Source of the DNA: Dactylorhiza incarnata
Taxonomy: Eukaryota > Streptophyta > Magnoliopsida > Asparagales > Orchidaceae
Reading direction: 5' to 3'
Assembly (NCBI GenBank): GCA_033032865.1
Contig: JAWHQI010000329.1
Location: forward strand, 1,798,001 to 1,862,000
DNA length: 64,000 nt
Positions 41,001 through 50,160 of the stretch are shown piece after piece. The notes under the pieces were generated by a model. That model was not told the DNA's origin. It ran no database searches and saw only the letters and a list, made by a program, of their open reading frames with translations. A program made the position numbers and the translations under genes. Each line of letters starts with the position of its first letter. Position 1 is the first letter of the stretch.

Positions 41001-44000
41001 ATCGTGCTCCTAATTCTTAAATTTCGCTCCTGTGAAAATCGGCCCTCCACAAAGCTCGCTCACTCGACTAGATTTACACATGCCACCTCCACAAAAATTA
41101 ATTAAACCAGTTAGCCGCCATGCCATTTTCCTCCACTTTCAAAATAAAATAAAAATTTGAACGTCTCCACCATTCCAGACCCTTTTCTTCTTCATCCAGA
41201 AACCGTTTCTGATGTATAAGTAGTCAAAATTTGTTGTCTCGACGAGAGAAATCCAAATTCATCATCCATTTTACACACAAAAAATTTGTGGGGGGGGGGG
41301 GGGGGGGGGGGGGGGAGGGGGCGTCGTAGATCCGCCCCTGGTGCCGATCCTCATGATGACAACATAGACTTATGGTTTTTGGTTGGAAAGATCATGCTTG
41401 CTTAGTCCATACTCTGAACTAGCTTCCTTTTTTGTCAAAATATCGACATATGATTAGAATGTTGGTTGTGGGTCTCATCCGATTCGTCCATGAGCTGGTT
41501 TATTGATGCTGGAGTCATGGAACAGAAGAGTGGCTTTCTTGTGATAAGGGAAAATGTTGGCTATGGAGGGCGGGTGAGCTCTCTTGAGAAGCTGCGAGAA
41601 ACACATGTAATGCCATTATTTTGGTTCGAAGAAAGTCGGGGAGACTCTGTGGAGAAAGCTTCTCTTCTTAGGGGGTGGTGCGATGGCTGTTTGGTTCTCT
41701 GGATTTTGTGGTTCATGCGCCGACATGCTGTGGAGAAGAGGAAGGAGACAACAAGTGTTATTGTCACATTTCATCGTGTCAAACAGTCATCTACCATCGC
41801 TCAGGCTGTAACATCCATAAATTAATACGCAAGCTAAATTTTATTGCAGGGCCCGATCTCGAGCAGGATTGACCTAAGCCAACGTCGGGCCGATGTGCGA
41901 TCTCTTTTTGATCAATGGATGCTCATCAATGAATTTTCTTAGCGGAAGCTTTTGGAATTTTTATTTTGACGCAATTTATTATTTATGCGAGCTTAGCGTG
42001 TAGACTTAGCAGTTCTCGAGGTTTGGCTAAATTGAAATGCTATTCAATGATTGAATTTTCTCTTAATAAGGAATCCAACCATGTGTTTCCCCTCACCAGT
42101 TACTGTTCATTATAGAAAAATAAAATAGATAAAAACCACAAGCCACGTTGCCTCTCCCTTAACGGACAACCTAGACCCGAAGCGCCCTTCCTGTTTCTCC
42201 TCCCATGCGCTCGCTAAAAGGAGGGAAAACCGCCGCTGTCTCCTTCGCTAGCAGAGAGGAGCCTTCAGTCGAACCCGCAACTCTTCCCCTCCCCTCAAGC
42301 GATCGACATCAGAGTGCGAAGTTGTCGGTCGTTGCTGTCATCGACGTGCAAGTTGCGACCCCTCCGTTAGCCGTGAGCGCTGGGATCGCCCGGTCGCCCC
42401 TCTCGTGCGTTTCTTACGCTTTCAGCCACGCGTCAGATGCGAAGCCGTCAACCAGTCACCCTCGACGACCTCCTCTTTCGTTGTCGATGTCTTGCCGATT
42501 GTCGATTGAAGCCAAAGTCAGCAGAGCCCTCTCGACTTCTTCCAGGTATGTCCAACCGTGGATCAGTGTCTCCAATCTTTCTCCTGTGCTAGTAGTCGTC
42601 GTTTCTTTCATTCCCCCCCCTTTCAGATTCAATAGTTTGCCTATTTCCTTGCAGCGAAGGGTTTTTCTTTGTTCTCTTACGTTACAGGGATACAACCCTT
42701 AGTGAGAAAGATTTCTCTTTACATGTATTCTGTTTGCCTCCGCCGTGTAGATTTCCGTTGTTGGATCAAGGTACCAACCATTTCAGTCGTTTCTTTAATC
42801 GCAGTCTCTACCAGTTTGGTTGGAAGATAAACTATGGTTAGTGTACTCAATTAATTAAGTAAGGTATATTGTAATTTACAGGTTGCGAGCGATCGTGGTT
42901 ACTGACGCTAAAACGGAAAAGAAATTTTAGGAGTTTCATAGTCACCTAGACAACGATGCCGCCGAGTCTTGTGTACGAGCGTCGCAACGCAACTGTAAGA
43001 AACTCTATTTCTTTTGGTTAGATATATCAGATAGCAACATATAAATAATTTTGGTGTAGATGAGAAATTAACTGGAAATATGTATTTACGTTTTGTAATT
43101 GATAGTACGAGCATTAATTAATTGTGTGCCTAGGGCGACCACCAATAAATGTTTCGATCTCAGACATCTAGTAGATTATGTTACTAAAATCTAAATAATA
43201 ACGGTAACCAGCTAGGAGGCACGAATGATAGTTTCGCTTGTGATAGATTGAGGCGCACAATCTTACTCGTAGGGCGTAGTAGTCCTTATGAGCCTCATTT
43301 GTTTGGGAGGGAATGCATCCTCTAATAGATTAGTAGATGCGGGTCCAAGTCTATGGGACATAGAGCGTGATGCGTTCGTTAGTAAAGGCCCGGATCGTTA
43401 GAATGCGCATAAGAAGTAACTCATCCTAGATCGTGAAAAAGAACGATTTTAAAATGCCAAAAATTCAAGCATGCGCCGCAGTTTAGAAATCTCTTGAACT
43501 ATTACTTGAAACATTTAATCAGACATACATAATTCAATTACACTAGAATAGATATTTATGTTCACAGCCTTTTGATGGAAGAGTATGTTTACAAACTAAA
43601 TCTAATTATTCTTCAGTATGATACATGTATTTTCCTTATTTAGCATTCACCCATGTTTACTCAAGTATTATTATTATTTTTAGTGTCACTAGGAGAAATG
43701 ATTTTTCTTACTCTCCAGTTGGGCTGACCCATTTTTATGGGCTTATTATTACAGGGGTCACAGGTGGGGTGTTGCGCCTAGGATGAGCGTGGTTGTCGTT
43801 GTACCTCGTTTTTGTTTGTTTTCTTTCATTAGTTTATCCTTCCAGCACTTTTTTGTATTGTTGGACAAGTATCAGAATTTGTCTAACGTTTTCTTTGTAT
43901 CAGGCTATGTATTAGATTTCAGTATTTCAAGCATTATAACTCTTTCATTTTTAGTGGCTCTGTGAATTCAAAATTTGAGGTACACTTTTATCCCTTAGCT

Positions 44001-46448
44001 TCTTTTACTGCTTCCGTTATAAGTACTTTGTTAACACTTTTAATTTATGTATGTTATGTACTATTTTTTTTAGCGCTACTTGGTTTGCTATTTATCACGG
44101 GGCCCGGTCGGACTGCTGATGTGTGGTAAAACTAAGTTGGGGTGTTTAACACAGGGATTGGAACAATACTATCTGATATTGTATTGTAATTTTGAGAATA
44201 AACAATACAGTATATTGATATTGTAATGCTAACAATTCAATATATTTGTATTGCAATGCTAGCAATACAATATATTGTATGTAAATGCTAAAAATGCAAA
44301 TTGTTGTAGCCATTTTTGACGACATCGCATTTGCGACATATGGCCTTCGAAGGTGGAACCCTTGGTCGCCCATGCAAACTCATTTTTAATCGTGTTCACC
44401 TGCGCATAAGAGTTGATTTCGTTGCTAGGACAAATATGAAATATCTATCTTGTTCACCTGACCAGTCCTCTTTTCTCCTAAGTCTTAGGCCTTTATAGTT
44501 TATATGTTCTTTTTATTTGTATCAATTAAAAGTATATTAATAATATTATATCATGTATAGAAACTAAAGCATCTAAACTTGCACATGAAACATGAAAGAT
44601 TATCATCGTTGTCCGGATGGGGACATCTAATCTTGCACATCTAAACTTGCAACTAAAGTATATTAAACTCACCGAGGAGGAAGGTGGAGGCCGGATGGGG
44701 ACTGGGGAGGAACTAGGAAGAGATCAAGGAGGCAGAAGGCAGATACGCAGTTCACAAATCGCAGGAGATGGAGATAACTCAAGTCCAGCGAGCTTTCGGG
44801 CTGGGCTTCCCGTTTCCGGCGAGGGACGCGATAGAACTTCGAAGAGGCCAAGAGGGCTCTGCAACTCCGCTCGATATCTGGAAGGGGAGGCCGATGAGCC
44901 GCTCGATATCCGCGCCTCCACTCCGAGCGAGCGACTGAGCGAGAACGGAAGGCTAGGGCGAGCAACTGAGCGAGAACGGAAGGGGCGGATTAAAATCCCG
45001 TCAATGTGATAATGAAAGGGCACACCGCACCCTTTGCCGAATGCCATTTAATTTCAGCGGGATTTCAGGAATCACAAATCTTTAACAGGAATGAATGCGG
45101 GAAAAATAAAAAAAATATACTATAACTATATATTATATATATTATATATGTTTTTAATTTTTTGGGGGCTCACAAATCTTATTATATACTTTTTTGTTAT
45201 ATATATTTTATATATTTTTAAAATTTTAAATTTACAATATTATTGCCAATAAATTGTTATTGTCAAAATAACAATACAGTATATTGTTATTGTCAAATAT
45301 ACAATACAATATATTGCTTACAATATATTATAATATATTATCTCATAAATATATTATTTCCAATCCTTGGTTTAACAGGCAGTATATTGTTTAGGGTACA
45401 TTGATTTGATACCAATTATTTACATTCTTCATGCAAATGTTACCGTTATGCTTTAAACTGAGGGTCAGTAAATCTTAAGGGGTCTAGAGAAAAACAAGCA
45501 TTTCAACGTGAAATAGGATATTCTTCGTAACTTCACCTGCTAGTTCATTAAAAAACAGGAGAAATTCTGACCTGCGCTCGTTTCTAGCAAAACCGAAACC
45601 CCGTCGGCAGATTCACTGATTCTCATGAACTGGATCTCCATATCCTTCATAACCTCCGCCATGCTCGCATGTGCTGTGGAACCTGGAGTTTCGAGATCCC
45701 TGGCGCCTCGAGTTAGTGATGCTTCAATGCGTTCTGATTCCATAGACATGTTATCTGCCTCCCCCGCCTTCTCGAATTCTCTGCTGGAATCAGCCGAACT
45801 CTCACCGCCGACTTGTACGCCAACATGGCTGCGCTCGGTTTTCCGTTTCTCATTCCCCGTTGTTTCTCTGTTTTCGTCGCCATTAACCGCCTCTAGTTCC
45901 GGAATTCCTTCTTCTTCCCTAATCTTCCTGAGCTTAGCTATATCATCATCATCATCGATTATCCTATCAATGCTGGTCCAGGAAGGGTACCCATAAGAAT
46001 CCAATGAAGGAAATGGGTTCCATGGGTGATCCCACTGCGATGCATAGTAGTGTGATCCTATCGACCCGCTTTCTTCTGATTCAGGTTCTTCCTCGACGGA
46101 AACGGGAGGATTTCCGCCAGACCTCAAATGATTCACCACCCGAACAGTGCTCTTCCCCAGCTTCCCCTGTTTTTGCCCTCTTAGAGTAACTCCGCTTATT
46201 TCCGGCCTCAGTTTCTTCAGCGATCTCAACGGGAGAGCGGCATAAGAGTCGAAGAAGAAGTCGCGGCGGTAGTCGGCCTCCACATAGTGGGCGAGAGCGG
46301 CGGAAACTCGCTCCAGCGACTGAATGTAAGCAACATGATCGGAGGCGAACCTGTCTCTCAGATCAAGCGCCTGCTTTATGAAGTTCTTCCTGTCCCTGCA
46401 AAGCTGCACGGCTTCGTCGTCATCCACTTTTGACGCCGCGCATCCCAT
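28467..46448 (-). CDS. DUF630/DUF632 family protein, four exons, 620 residues
   Basis: Plant proteins of this family (including NRG2 and rice REL2) act in nitrate signalling and leaf development; the biochemical role of this member is unknown. Exon 1 begins MGCAASKVDDDEAVQLC, with Gly2 and Cys3 as a predicted N-myristoylation and acylation site, then the DUF630 helix (RKNFIKQALDLRDRFASDH) to about residue 60. The middle is low-complexity and acidic (ASQWDHPWNPF, Asp run near 165-170). DUF632 starts near residue 255 (MAEVMKDMEIQFMRISES) and continues through ATLDRLNEWEKKLYEEVK, RVRIAYEKHCKLLKN, DEELCPQL and MWKIMADSHRIQ to the C-terminus. Exons 45572-46448, 29912-30063, 29332-29555 and 28467-29076 join in frame (877+152+224+610 = 1863 nt) at GT-AG sites. 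Intron 1 is 15.5 kb and almost wholly transposons. The protein lacks the long proline stretch of some members and is short for the family. Confidence 0.92.
29332..29555 (-). CDS. DUF630/DUF632 gene exon 3
   Basis: 224 nt from acceptor TTGCAG (AG at 29557-29556) to donor GG|GTATAT (GT at 29331-29330). It begins AGERVRIAYEK and ends in MELIKG, joining exon 4 in frame. Confidence 0.9.
29593..29892. mobile_element. MITE-like insert filling intron 2
   Basis: Intron 2 (29556-29911) is only 356 bp. About 300 bp of it lie between inverted ends: TTTGTTTGGGATGACCGTGG at the left and CCGCCGTCCCAAACAGAGCC at the right, followed by TAA. The ends match the family at 46830-47029 and 49665-49846. The left duplication is not clear. 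Confidence 0.5.
29912..30063 (-). CDS. DUF630/DUF632 gene exon 2
   Basis: 152 nt from acceptor CCACAG (AG at 30065-30064) to donor AAG|GTGCGT (GT at 29911-29910). It encodes the segment containing LDRLNEWEKKLYEEVK of DUF632. Confidence 0.9.
30168..31505 (-). repeat. 3' LTR of the intronic gypsy element (1338 bp)
   Basis: Collinear with 36540-37797 except for an 83-bp SINE-plus-duplication insert at 30607-30689 and a 3-base shorter G tract. Both ends match the partner. Confidence 0.95.
30607..30675 (+). mobile_element. 5'-truncated SINE (Au-like) with TTG tail
   Basis: Present only in the 3' LTR. Flanked by the 14-base duplication AATGAGGGCTTCCG (30593-30606 and 30676-30689). The insert contains GACTATATGGGTTCTG and ends in (TTG)n, like the 3' end of plant Au SINEs. 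A long target duplication, simple tail and truncation indicate LINE-dependent retroposition. Confidence 0.68.
31433..35236 (-). pseudogene. pol of the intronic gypsy element (PR, RT, RNase H, IN, chromodomain-like)
   Basis: The first open block, 32480-35236 (918 codons), contains protease LAIDSGSCVN, reverse transcriptase (RMCIDSRAINKIT, PFGLSNAPSTFMR), RNase H (VACDASGMGIGGVLS, LYSDHQALRYL) and the integrase zinc region and core (HCRVCQTAK, DSIFVVVDRFSKMAHF). The catalytic RT motif reads YFDV instead of YFDD. A frameshift near 32450 separates the second block (31433-32413), with integrase end (WDSVLPIAEFAYN), the GPY-type module (RRLGPYTVLRRI) and a chromodomain-like end (CRYLVRWVGRSSSDDTWI). 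The second block runs about 70 bases into the 3' LTR before its stop. Confidence 0.92.
35185..36506 (-). pseudogene. gag of the intronic gypsy element, frameshifted
   Basis: Opens with MLRSGRSFRSMVD and has a Pro/Arg-rich region and the capsid core (DAPTFDGRLDPKAFSDWLLD, YRDQLLDQLQSLRQGTLSV). The frame shifts near 35500-35530 and continues with LETVDQIFQLALEYEQYL. The zinc-knuckle region (FRCGGRGHVGPTA near 35210-35240) has lost at least two of the expected Cys positions, and a second frame change separates it from pol. Gag packages element RNA; this copy is not intact. Confidence 0.85.
36540..37797 (-). repeat. 5' LTR of the intronic gypsy element (1258 bp)
   Basis: Minus-strand start TGATGGGGGACC and end CCTACATCA. 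GC-rich in the middle, with a G homopolymer near 37350. It lacks the SINE present in the partner LTR. Confidence 0.95.
37814..38760 (+). repeat. 5' LTR of the non-autonomous element (947 bp)
   Basis: Contains about 270 bp (roughly 38068-38337, GCC-rich) that is absent from the other LTR. Terminal CA is mutated to AA. Confidence 0.9.
38761..39930 (+). other. Internal region of the non-autonomous LTR element
   Basis: Holds the primer site at its left end and a purine-rich tract at its right end. Short frames (for example 38984-39169) are not recognisable proteins, although one has a Cys pair. No protease, RT or integrase motif was found. Confidence 0.75.
39931..40608 (+). repeat. 3' LTR of the non-autonomous element (678 bp)
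   Basis: Collinear with 37814-38760 but without the GCC-rich segment. It ends CCCAACA next to GAGCA. Confidence 0.9.
40753..41340. mobile_element. hAT MITE copy 3, diverged (588 bp)
   Basis: Ends CAGGGGTGGGTCC and GGATCCGCCCCTG-like (GATCCGCCCCTG at 41329-41340) match the family at 18164 and 53556. The right third shares the ATAAGTAGTCAAAATT and AGAGAAATCCAAATTC stretches. Flanks TGCCGAAT and TGCCGATC may be a decayed duplication. A G homopolymer of about 35 bases starts near 41290. Confidence 0.6.
41807..44151 (+). mobile_element. Probable solo LTR, 2345 bp
   Basis: Starts TGTAACATCC and ends GTTTAACA. Flanks CAGGC (41802-41806) and CAGGG (44152-44156) agree at four of five bases. No primer site, purine tract or coding region adjoins it. 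Interior frames (for example 42205-42702, Ser/Pro-rich) look like chance frames in LTR leader sequence. The right end overlaps the inverted repeat of the next element, so it is uncertain. Confidence 0.45.
44142..45382. mobile_element. AT-rich terminal-inverted-repeat element with GC-rich core
   Basis: The left end GTTTAACACAGGGATTGGAA and right end TTCCAATCCTTGGTTTAACA are imperfect inverted repeats. Both arms are full of CAATACAATATATTG-type motifs in opposite orientation. The core (about 44590-45060) is GC-rich with short frames that I cannot identify. No transposase and no clear duplication were found. Confidence 0.5.
45572..46448 (-). CDS. DUF630/DUF632 gene exon 1
   Basis: 877 nt from the ATG at 46448 to a donor AG|GTCAG (GT at 45571-45570). 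It encodes DUF630, the acidic linker and the first 40 or so residues of DUF632, ending in phase 1. Confidence 0.9.
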
Positions 46449-46620
46449 ACTCGCTTCTAAGAAAAATGATGGCAGAGTAGCTTAGAGGAAGGAATTATGT
46501 AAAAATTCCATATTTATGGCTGCCAAAGGCATGTCTGAATAGCAGGTTTCATTACTTATCTTCAAAGGAATCAAAAAGTATATCCACTATCATAAAGGAT
46601 TAACAAAGCAAAGCAGGCTA
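46449..46620 (-). promoter_or_regulatory. Upstream region of the DUF630/DUF632 gene
   Basis: Immediately 5' of the ATG at 46448. On the minus strand a TATA-like CATAAATATGG lies about 65-75 bases upstream of the ATG, so the 5' untranslated region would be short, or the site is not used. The region is bounded by a truncated MITE end (GGGCCTGTTTGGG near 46622). Confidence 0.4.
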
Positions 46621-46829
46621 AGGGCCTGTTTGGGAGAGCGGTGGCGGTGAGAAAAGAAGTGGTAGCAAAAAGAGGTTGTGAAAAGGTCTATTGCAAGTAT
46701 TTGAAAAGTGGAAACCTAATGCTTGTTTGGGGAAAATTGTTGAGCATGCGGGGGCATGCAATATTATTGGAGCATCATATACACTGTGAAGCATTCATTA
46801 TATATGCTATGATTGTACATAAAGATTTA

Positions 46830-47029
46830 GGCTCAGTTTGGCATTGAGTTTTTGCTCAGGTGAGTCAGGACAAAAATGCCCGCGCCATAAAATATATGTT
46901 TGGCAGCCACTAAGAAAAGAAAGCTAGTTTTGGACATAAAAGGGAATGAAGTTCGAAGGTGAGGTCGGTCGTGAACGAAGGTTCATAACCACCGTGTTCG
47001 CGACTGCTACGGTTGTGTCAAACGGAGTC
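46830..47029. mobile_element. Tourist-like MITE (200 bp), TSD TTA
   Basis: TTA at 46827-46829 and 47030-47032 flanks the ends GGCTCAGTTTGGCA and TGTCAAACGGAGTC (inverted, about 11 of 14). Non-coding. The same end family occurs at 49665-49846. A 3-bp TTA/TAA duplication is typical of PIF/Harbinger-derived MITEs. Confidence 0.6.
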
Positions 47030-47389
47030 TTAGGCTTGTTGCGGAACGCTTATGGCTCTTGGTAGACCGGTCCACTTGAACCACCTTAGCTCGTGAGCGA
47101 ACTAAGCGCGCAAACAGTCAATTAGAGGTTTGTCGAGTACGCTGGGACTTTTTAACGTGGAAAACCCGGAAAGGGTAAAAAACCACGCGGCCGGAGCTGT
47201 GCCGACCAAACTTCACTATCTCTTGGGGGGTTACAATTTGGACGCTAGAACTCGAGCGCGACAGGCCGCTGCTCGTTACAATGATGGAGAGAGAGAGAGA
47301 ACTCCGAGGGTGACAGACCACCTCTCGGAAAAACTAAGTCTTTTTCCCTTCTGAGAAGCAAAGTGAGAAGGCTAATCGTCTTTTCCTTC

Positions 47390-47670
47390 TGAGAACAAAA
47401 GTGAGAAGGCTAGTCGCTTTTTCCTTCTGAGAATGCTGGAGAACGCAAGTGAGAAGGCTGGTCGCCTTTTCCTTCTGGGAATGCTGGAGAACGAAAGTGA
47501 GAAGGCTGGTCGACTTTTCCTTCCGGGAATGCTGGAGAACGAAAGTGAGAAGGCCGGTCGCCTTTTCCTTCCGGGAATGCTGGAGAACGAAAGTGAGAAG
47601 GCTGGTCGCCTTTTCCTTTCGGGAATGCTGGAGAACGAAAGTGAGAAGGCTAGTCGCCTTTCGGGATGAT
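47390..47670. repeat. 48-bp tandem array in LTR copy B
   Basis: GAGAAGG landmarks fall exactly 48 bases apart at 47403, 47451, 47499, 47547, 47595 and 47643. The unit contains GCTGGAGAACGAAAGTGAGA. Because 48 is divisible by three, all frames stay open on both strands, producing repetitive apparent peptides that are not evidence of a gene. Confidence 0.93.
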
Positions 47671-47997
47671 GAAGATCTTCAAGTCCACGAAGGAGATCTT
47701 CAAGCGCCGAAGGAGAATTCCGCAAAAGTCTGCAAGGAGCTCTCCCCGGTCCAGAAGTCAAGGTCCTTTCAAATGAAGCCCTGTGGCTCCTTTTATAGCT
47801 TTAGTCGGGGGCGGTTCGGTAATTTGGCCGTTGGTAGTTTCCATAAATGCTTGGTGGACGAATCATATTTTCCGATTTGGGGCACACGGATCGCCATTTT
47901 TCGTAAATGACCACCTTGCCCTTCGGGCAGTTTGGGCGGCTCGGGCAGTTTGGGCAGTTCCGTTGGAGGTGAAAAAGGCGACTGGCCGTTCCTGAAA

Positions 47998-48122
47998 AGT
48001 GAGAAACCTGAAAGACAGAAAGTGAGAAGCCGGAAAGACAAAAAGTGAGACGCCGGAAAGACAAAAAGTGAGACGCCGGAAAGACAAAAAGTGAGAAGCC
48101 GGAAAGACAAAAAGTGAGAAGG
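47998..48122. repeat. 23-bp tandem array in LTR copy B
   Basis: GAGA(A/C)(A/G)CC landmarks fall at 48001, 48024, 48047, 48070, 48093 and 48116, exactly 23 bases apart. The unit contains CCGGAAAGACAAAAAGTGAG. Confidence 0.93.
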
Positions 48123-48344
48123 CTTCCTGACTGTGCTCAGAAACGTTCTGAGCGTGCGCTAGCGCTGAAGTGCTCCAAGCGTGCGACGAACTGCGGGGCC
48201 GTCCTGATTATGCCGCAAAGTGCTCCGGGTGAATAGCGGAACGGTAAGCCGCACCCCTAAGGAGAAATCGGGGCGTGCTGCTCTTGACGAAAAGTACGCC
48301 TGTGAGGGCTTCCCGCAAGCCCCCCTGTCGGGAGAGAAGGAGAG

Positions 48345-48765
48345 GTAGGCGGCCGCACCCCGCGTGGGGAGGGGAGGGCGACGCGGCCGTATTCCAAGGG
48401 AGCGTGGCGCGACCGCACCCTGAGGGGGTGCGGCATGGGTGCACCCAAGGGGGGGTGCGGCCCGGGCGCACCCCGAGGGGGTGCGGCCCGGGCGCACCCC
48501 GAGGGGGTGCGGCTTGGCCGCACCCTGTGCGGGGCGCGGCTTGGCCGCACCCTGTGCGGGGCGCGGCTTGGCCGCACCCTGTGCGGGGCGCGGCTTGGCC
48601 GCACCCTGTGCGGGGCGCGGCTTGGCCGCACCCCGCGTGGGGTGCGGCTTGGCCGCACCCTGTGCGGGGCGCGGCTTGGCCGCACCCCAAGGGGGTGCGG
48701 CCAAGGCCGCACCCTACGGGGGCGCGACTTGGCCGCGCCCCTTTCGGGACGCGGCGCGATGGCGG
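48345..48765. repeat. 27-bp hairpin array in LTR copy B
   Basis: Units with GTGCGG...CCGCAC dyads, most regular at 48505-48700 where GCGGCTTGGCCGCACCCTGT recurs every 27 bases. Each unit can form a GTGCGGCYTGGCCGCAC-type stem. It corresponds in position to the array in copy A. Confidence 0.9.
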
Positions 48766-48960
48766 GGATTCCTCCCGTGATGGGAGGGGGAGTCTCTGTC
48801 GTGTTTGCGGAGGCTTTGTGCGTCTTACTTTTCCTGCCGAATTGGGGGAGGAGAGATTTTGGAAACTATCCGCTTTTGGAAACGATCGTCGTCTTTGGAA
48901 ATATTTGCTTCCTTTTATGAATATCTCCGCCAGACATTCTTATAAAAATGAGGCTCTATT

Positions 48961-49908
48961 ATGAGTACCCATCAAAGCTAAGTGCATGCAACATTGCATG
49001 GGCTTACCAAATTTGGGGTGGTTTTGGGGGATAGAGGGCGGTGGTGCAAATAAAGTTGAGGAATGAAAACCAGAAGTAGATTCACAAAGATTTACTATAG
49101 TAAGGGAGATGGACAAGCGCAAAGCAACCAGAGCAAATTTGGAGGAGGTTTGAACGGGTTGAATGAGCTCTGGCCCTCTGAGCTCGCTAAGTGCGGTGTC
49201 AAATATGATAACGTTCTTCTAGATAAGCTGCGGGTTCGACGACCTCCCACTTTCGTGCTCAGCGGCTATGGTTCTTATGGTTGTTGTGTTTGCATCATTA
49301 CTTTCTTTCATAGCGGCTAATATTTTGCATGGCTTTACCCCTTAACCATACATTTGCTCAACTAGTTTTTCCTCTTTCTCATTCAACCGCCCAACATATA
49401 CTGGGCGTCCAAATGAACACGCTCGTGATTATGCTTTTCGCAACCCGCCTCTTTTCACATGGCGAAACCGCCCTTTCGTCTTTTCCTGTGCAACCTGCCT
49501 CCCGCCAATCTTTTGCTCGTGAGTTCTCCCACCAATTTCCCGCCGAAGAGGTCCCAATCTGAGATCTTCCCGTCCCCGGAACAAAGCCATCCCGTCGAGC
49601 TTGTTTAGCCGGAAGTATGTTGGTATATGCGTTCCGTTGCACTGTTATTCTGGTTTTCCACTATGGCCTCGTTTGACACAGCGGTGGCAGTCGTAAACGC
49701 GTGGGTTAAACTGTCATTTGTTAACGACCACATAAAAAACTTCATCAGTTTGAACATAAAAGTGGATGAAGTTCCTTAGGTGGGCGTTAACGAATGACAG
49801 TTTAACCCTCATGTTCATGATCGCCACCACCGTGCCAAACGGAGCCTAAACCTTTGCTGCCTTCTTATTCCACCGCAACTTCACATCGAAGAAAAGGTAG
49901 TGAGATGA
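48961..49908. other. Intergenic DNA with one MITE
   Basis: No gene supported. Short frames (49063-49320, 49329-49562) have no recognisable motif. Confidence 0.4.
49665..49846. mobile_element. Tourist-like MITE (182 bp)
   Basis: Ends GGCCTCGTTTGACACAGCGG and CCACCGTGCCAAACGGAGCC are inverted repeats. Flanks TAT and TAA suggest a mutated TAA duplication. A further inverted segment (CTGTCATTTGTTAACG / CGTTAACGAATGACAG) makes most of the element self-complementary. Confidence 0.65.
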
Positions 49909-50160
49909 TGTTACGTTGGTCGATACAAAGGGGCGGCGCCGACCATGGACCAGCGTGGGGAGGAAGACGACAGGCTTGACAACAGGGATAAGCAACAGAA
50001 AAAAAGAAAATACTTTTTATTAATCTTCCTGATTACATAATCCTAACAACGTTATTATATAGTGTTTATATTCAATATGACCGTTGGAGTCGCACGGTAC
50101 ATGTCACCGGCTGCATTAAGTATATCTAGAGTATTTCCTATGTAGCGATCCAACGCTACA
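49909..50160 (-). repeat. 3' LTR of the 13.2 kb gypsy element
   Basis: 252 bp, collinear with 62809-63078 apart from the 18-bp gap. Confidence 0.93.

Larger units (their letters stand above)
30064..45571 (-). other. Intron 1 of the DUF630/DUF632 gene (15.5 kb)
   Basis: GT-AG intron whose ends are fixed by in-frame joining of exons 1 and 2. Annotated mobile elements cover about 14.6 kb. Residual single-copy sequence (30064-30162, 37803-37808, 40614-40752, 41341-41806, 45381-45571) sums to roughly 0.9 kb, an estimate of the ancestral intron size. Confidence 0.88.
47037..48960 (-). mobile_element. Solo LTR copy B (same family as 26789-28289)
   Basis: On the minus strand it ends CCGCAACA at 47037. 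It shares with copy A the U5 block (GTTTTCCACGTT-like), the TATA box (GCTATAAAAGGAGC near 47790-47805), the downstream CTTCGAAGATC-type motifs and the U3 hairpin array. The other end, near 48950-48962, is only approximate. No primer site adjoins 47037, so a solo LTR is likely. It contains three separate tandem arrays. Confidence 0.68.

Noticed and set aside
42205..42702. 165-codon frame as a possible gene
   Set aside because: Ser/Pro/Val-rich with no recognisable motif; it lies in a probable solo LTR inside an intron.
44142..45382. The AT-rich inverted-repeat element as part of an LTR retrotransposon
   Set aside because: Its ends are inverted rather than direct repeats, and there is no primer site or purine tract.
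47433..47761. Repetitive open frames on both strands
   Set aside because: They are a by-product of a 48-bp tandem repeat (divisible by three) within an LTR; no protein family and no start context.
47998..48122. Regular 23-bp direct repeats suggesting a CRISPR-like array
   Set aside because: Units are contiguous without unique spacers, in plant nuclear LTR DNA.
47032..48955. AGGCT direct repeats as a target duplication for LTR copy B
   Set aside because: The right-hand AGGCT would give an LTR start of CA instead of TG on the minus strand, and homology to copy A seems to run past it.
48159..48964. Long Ala/Pro/Gly-rich frames on both strands
   Set aside because: Produced by the 27-bp GC hairpin array inside LTR copy B; every frame stays open.
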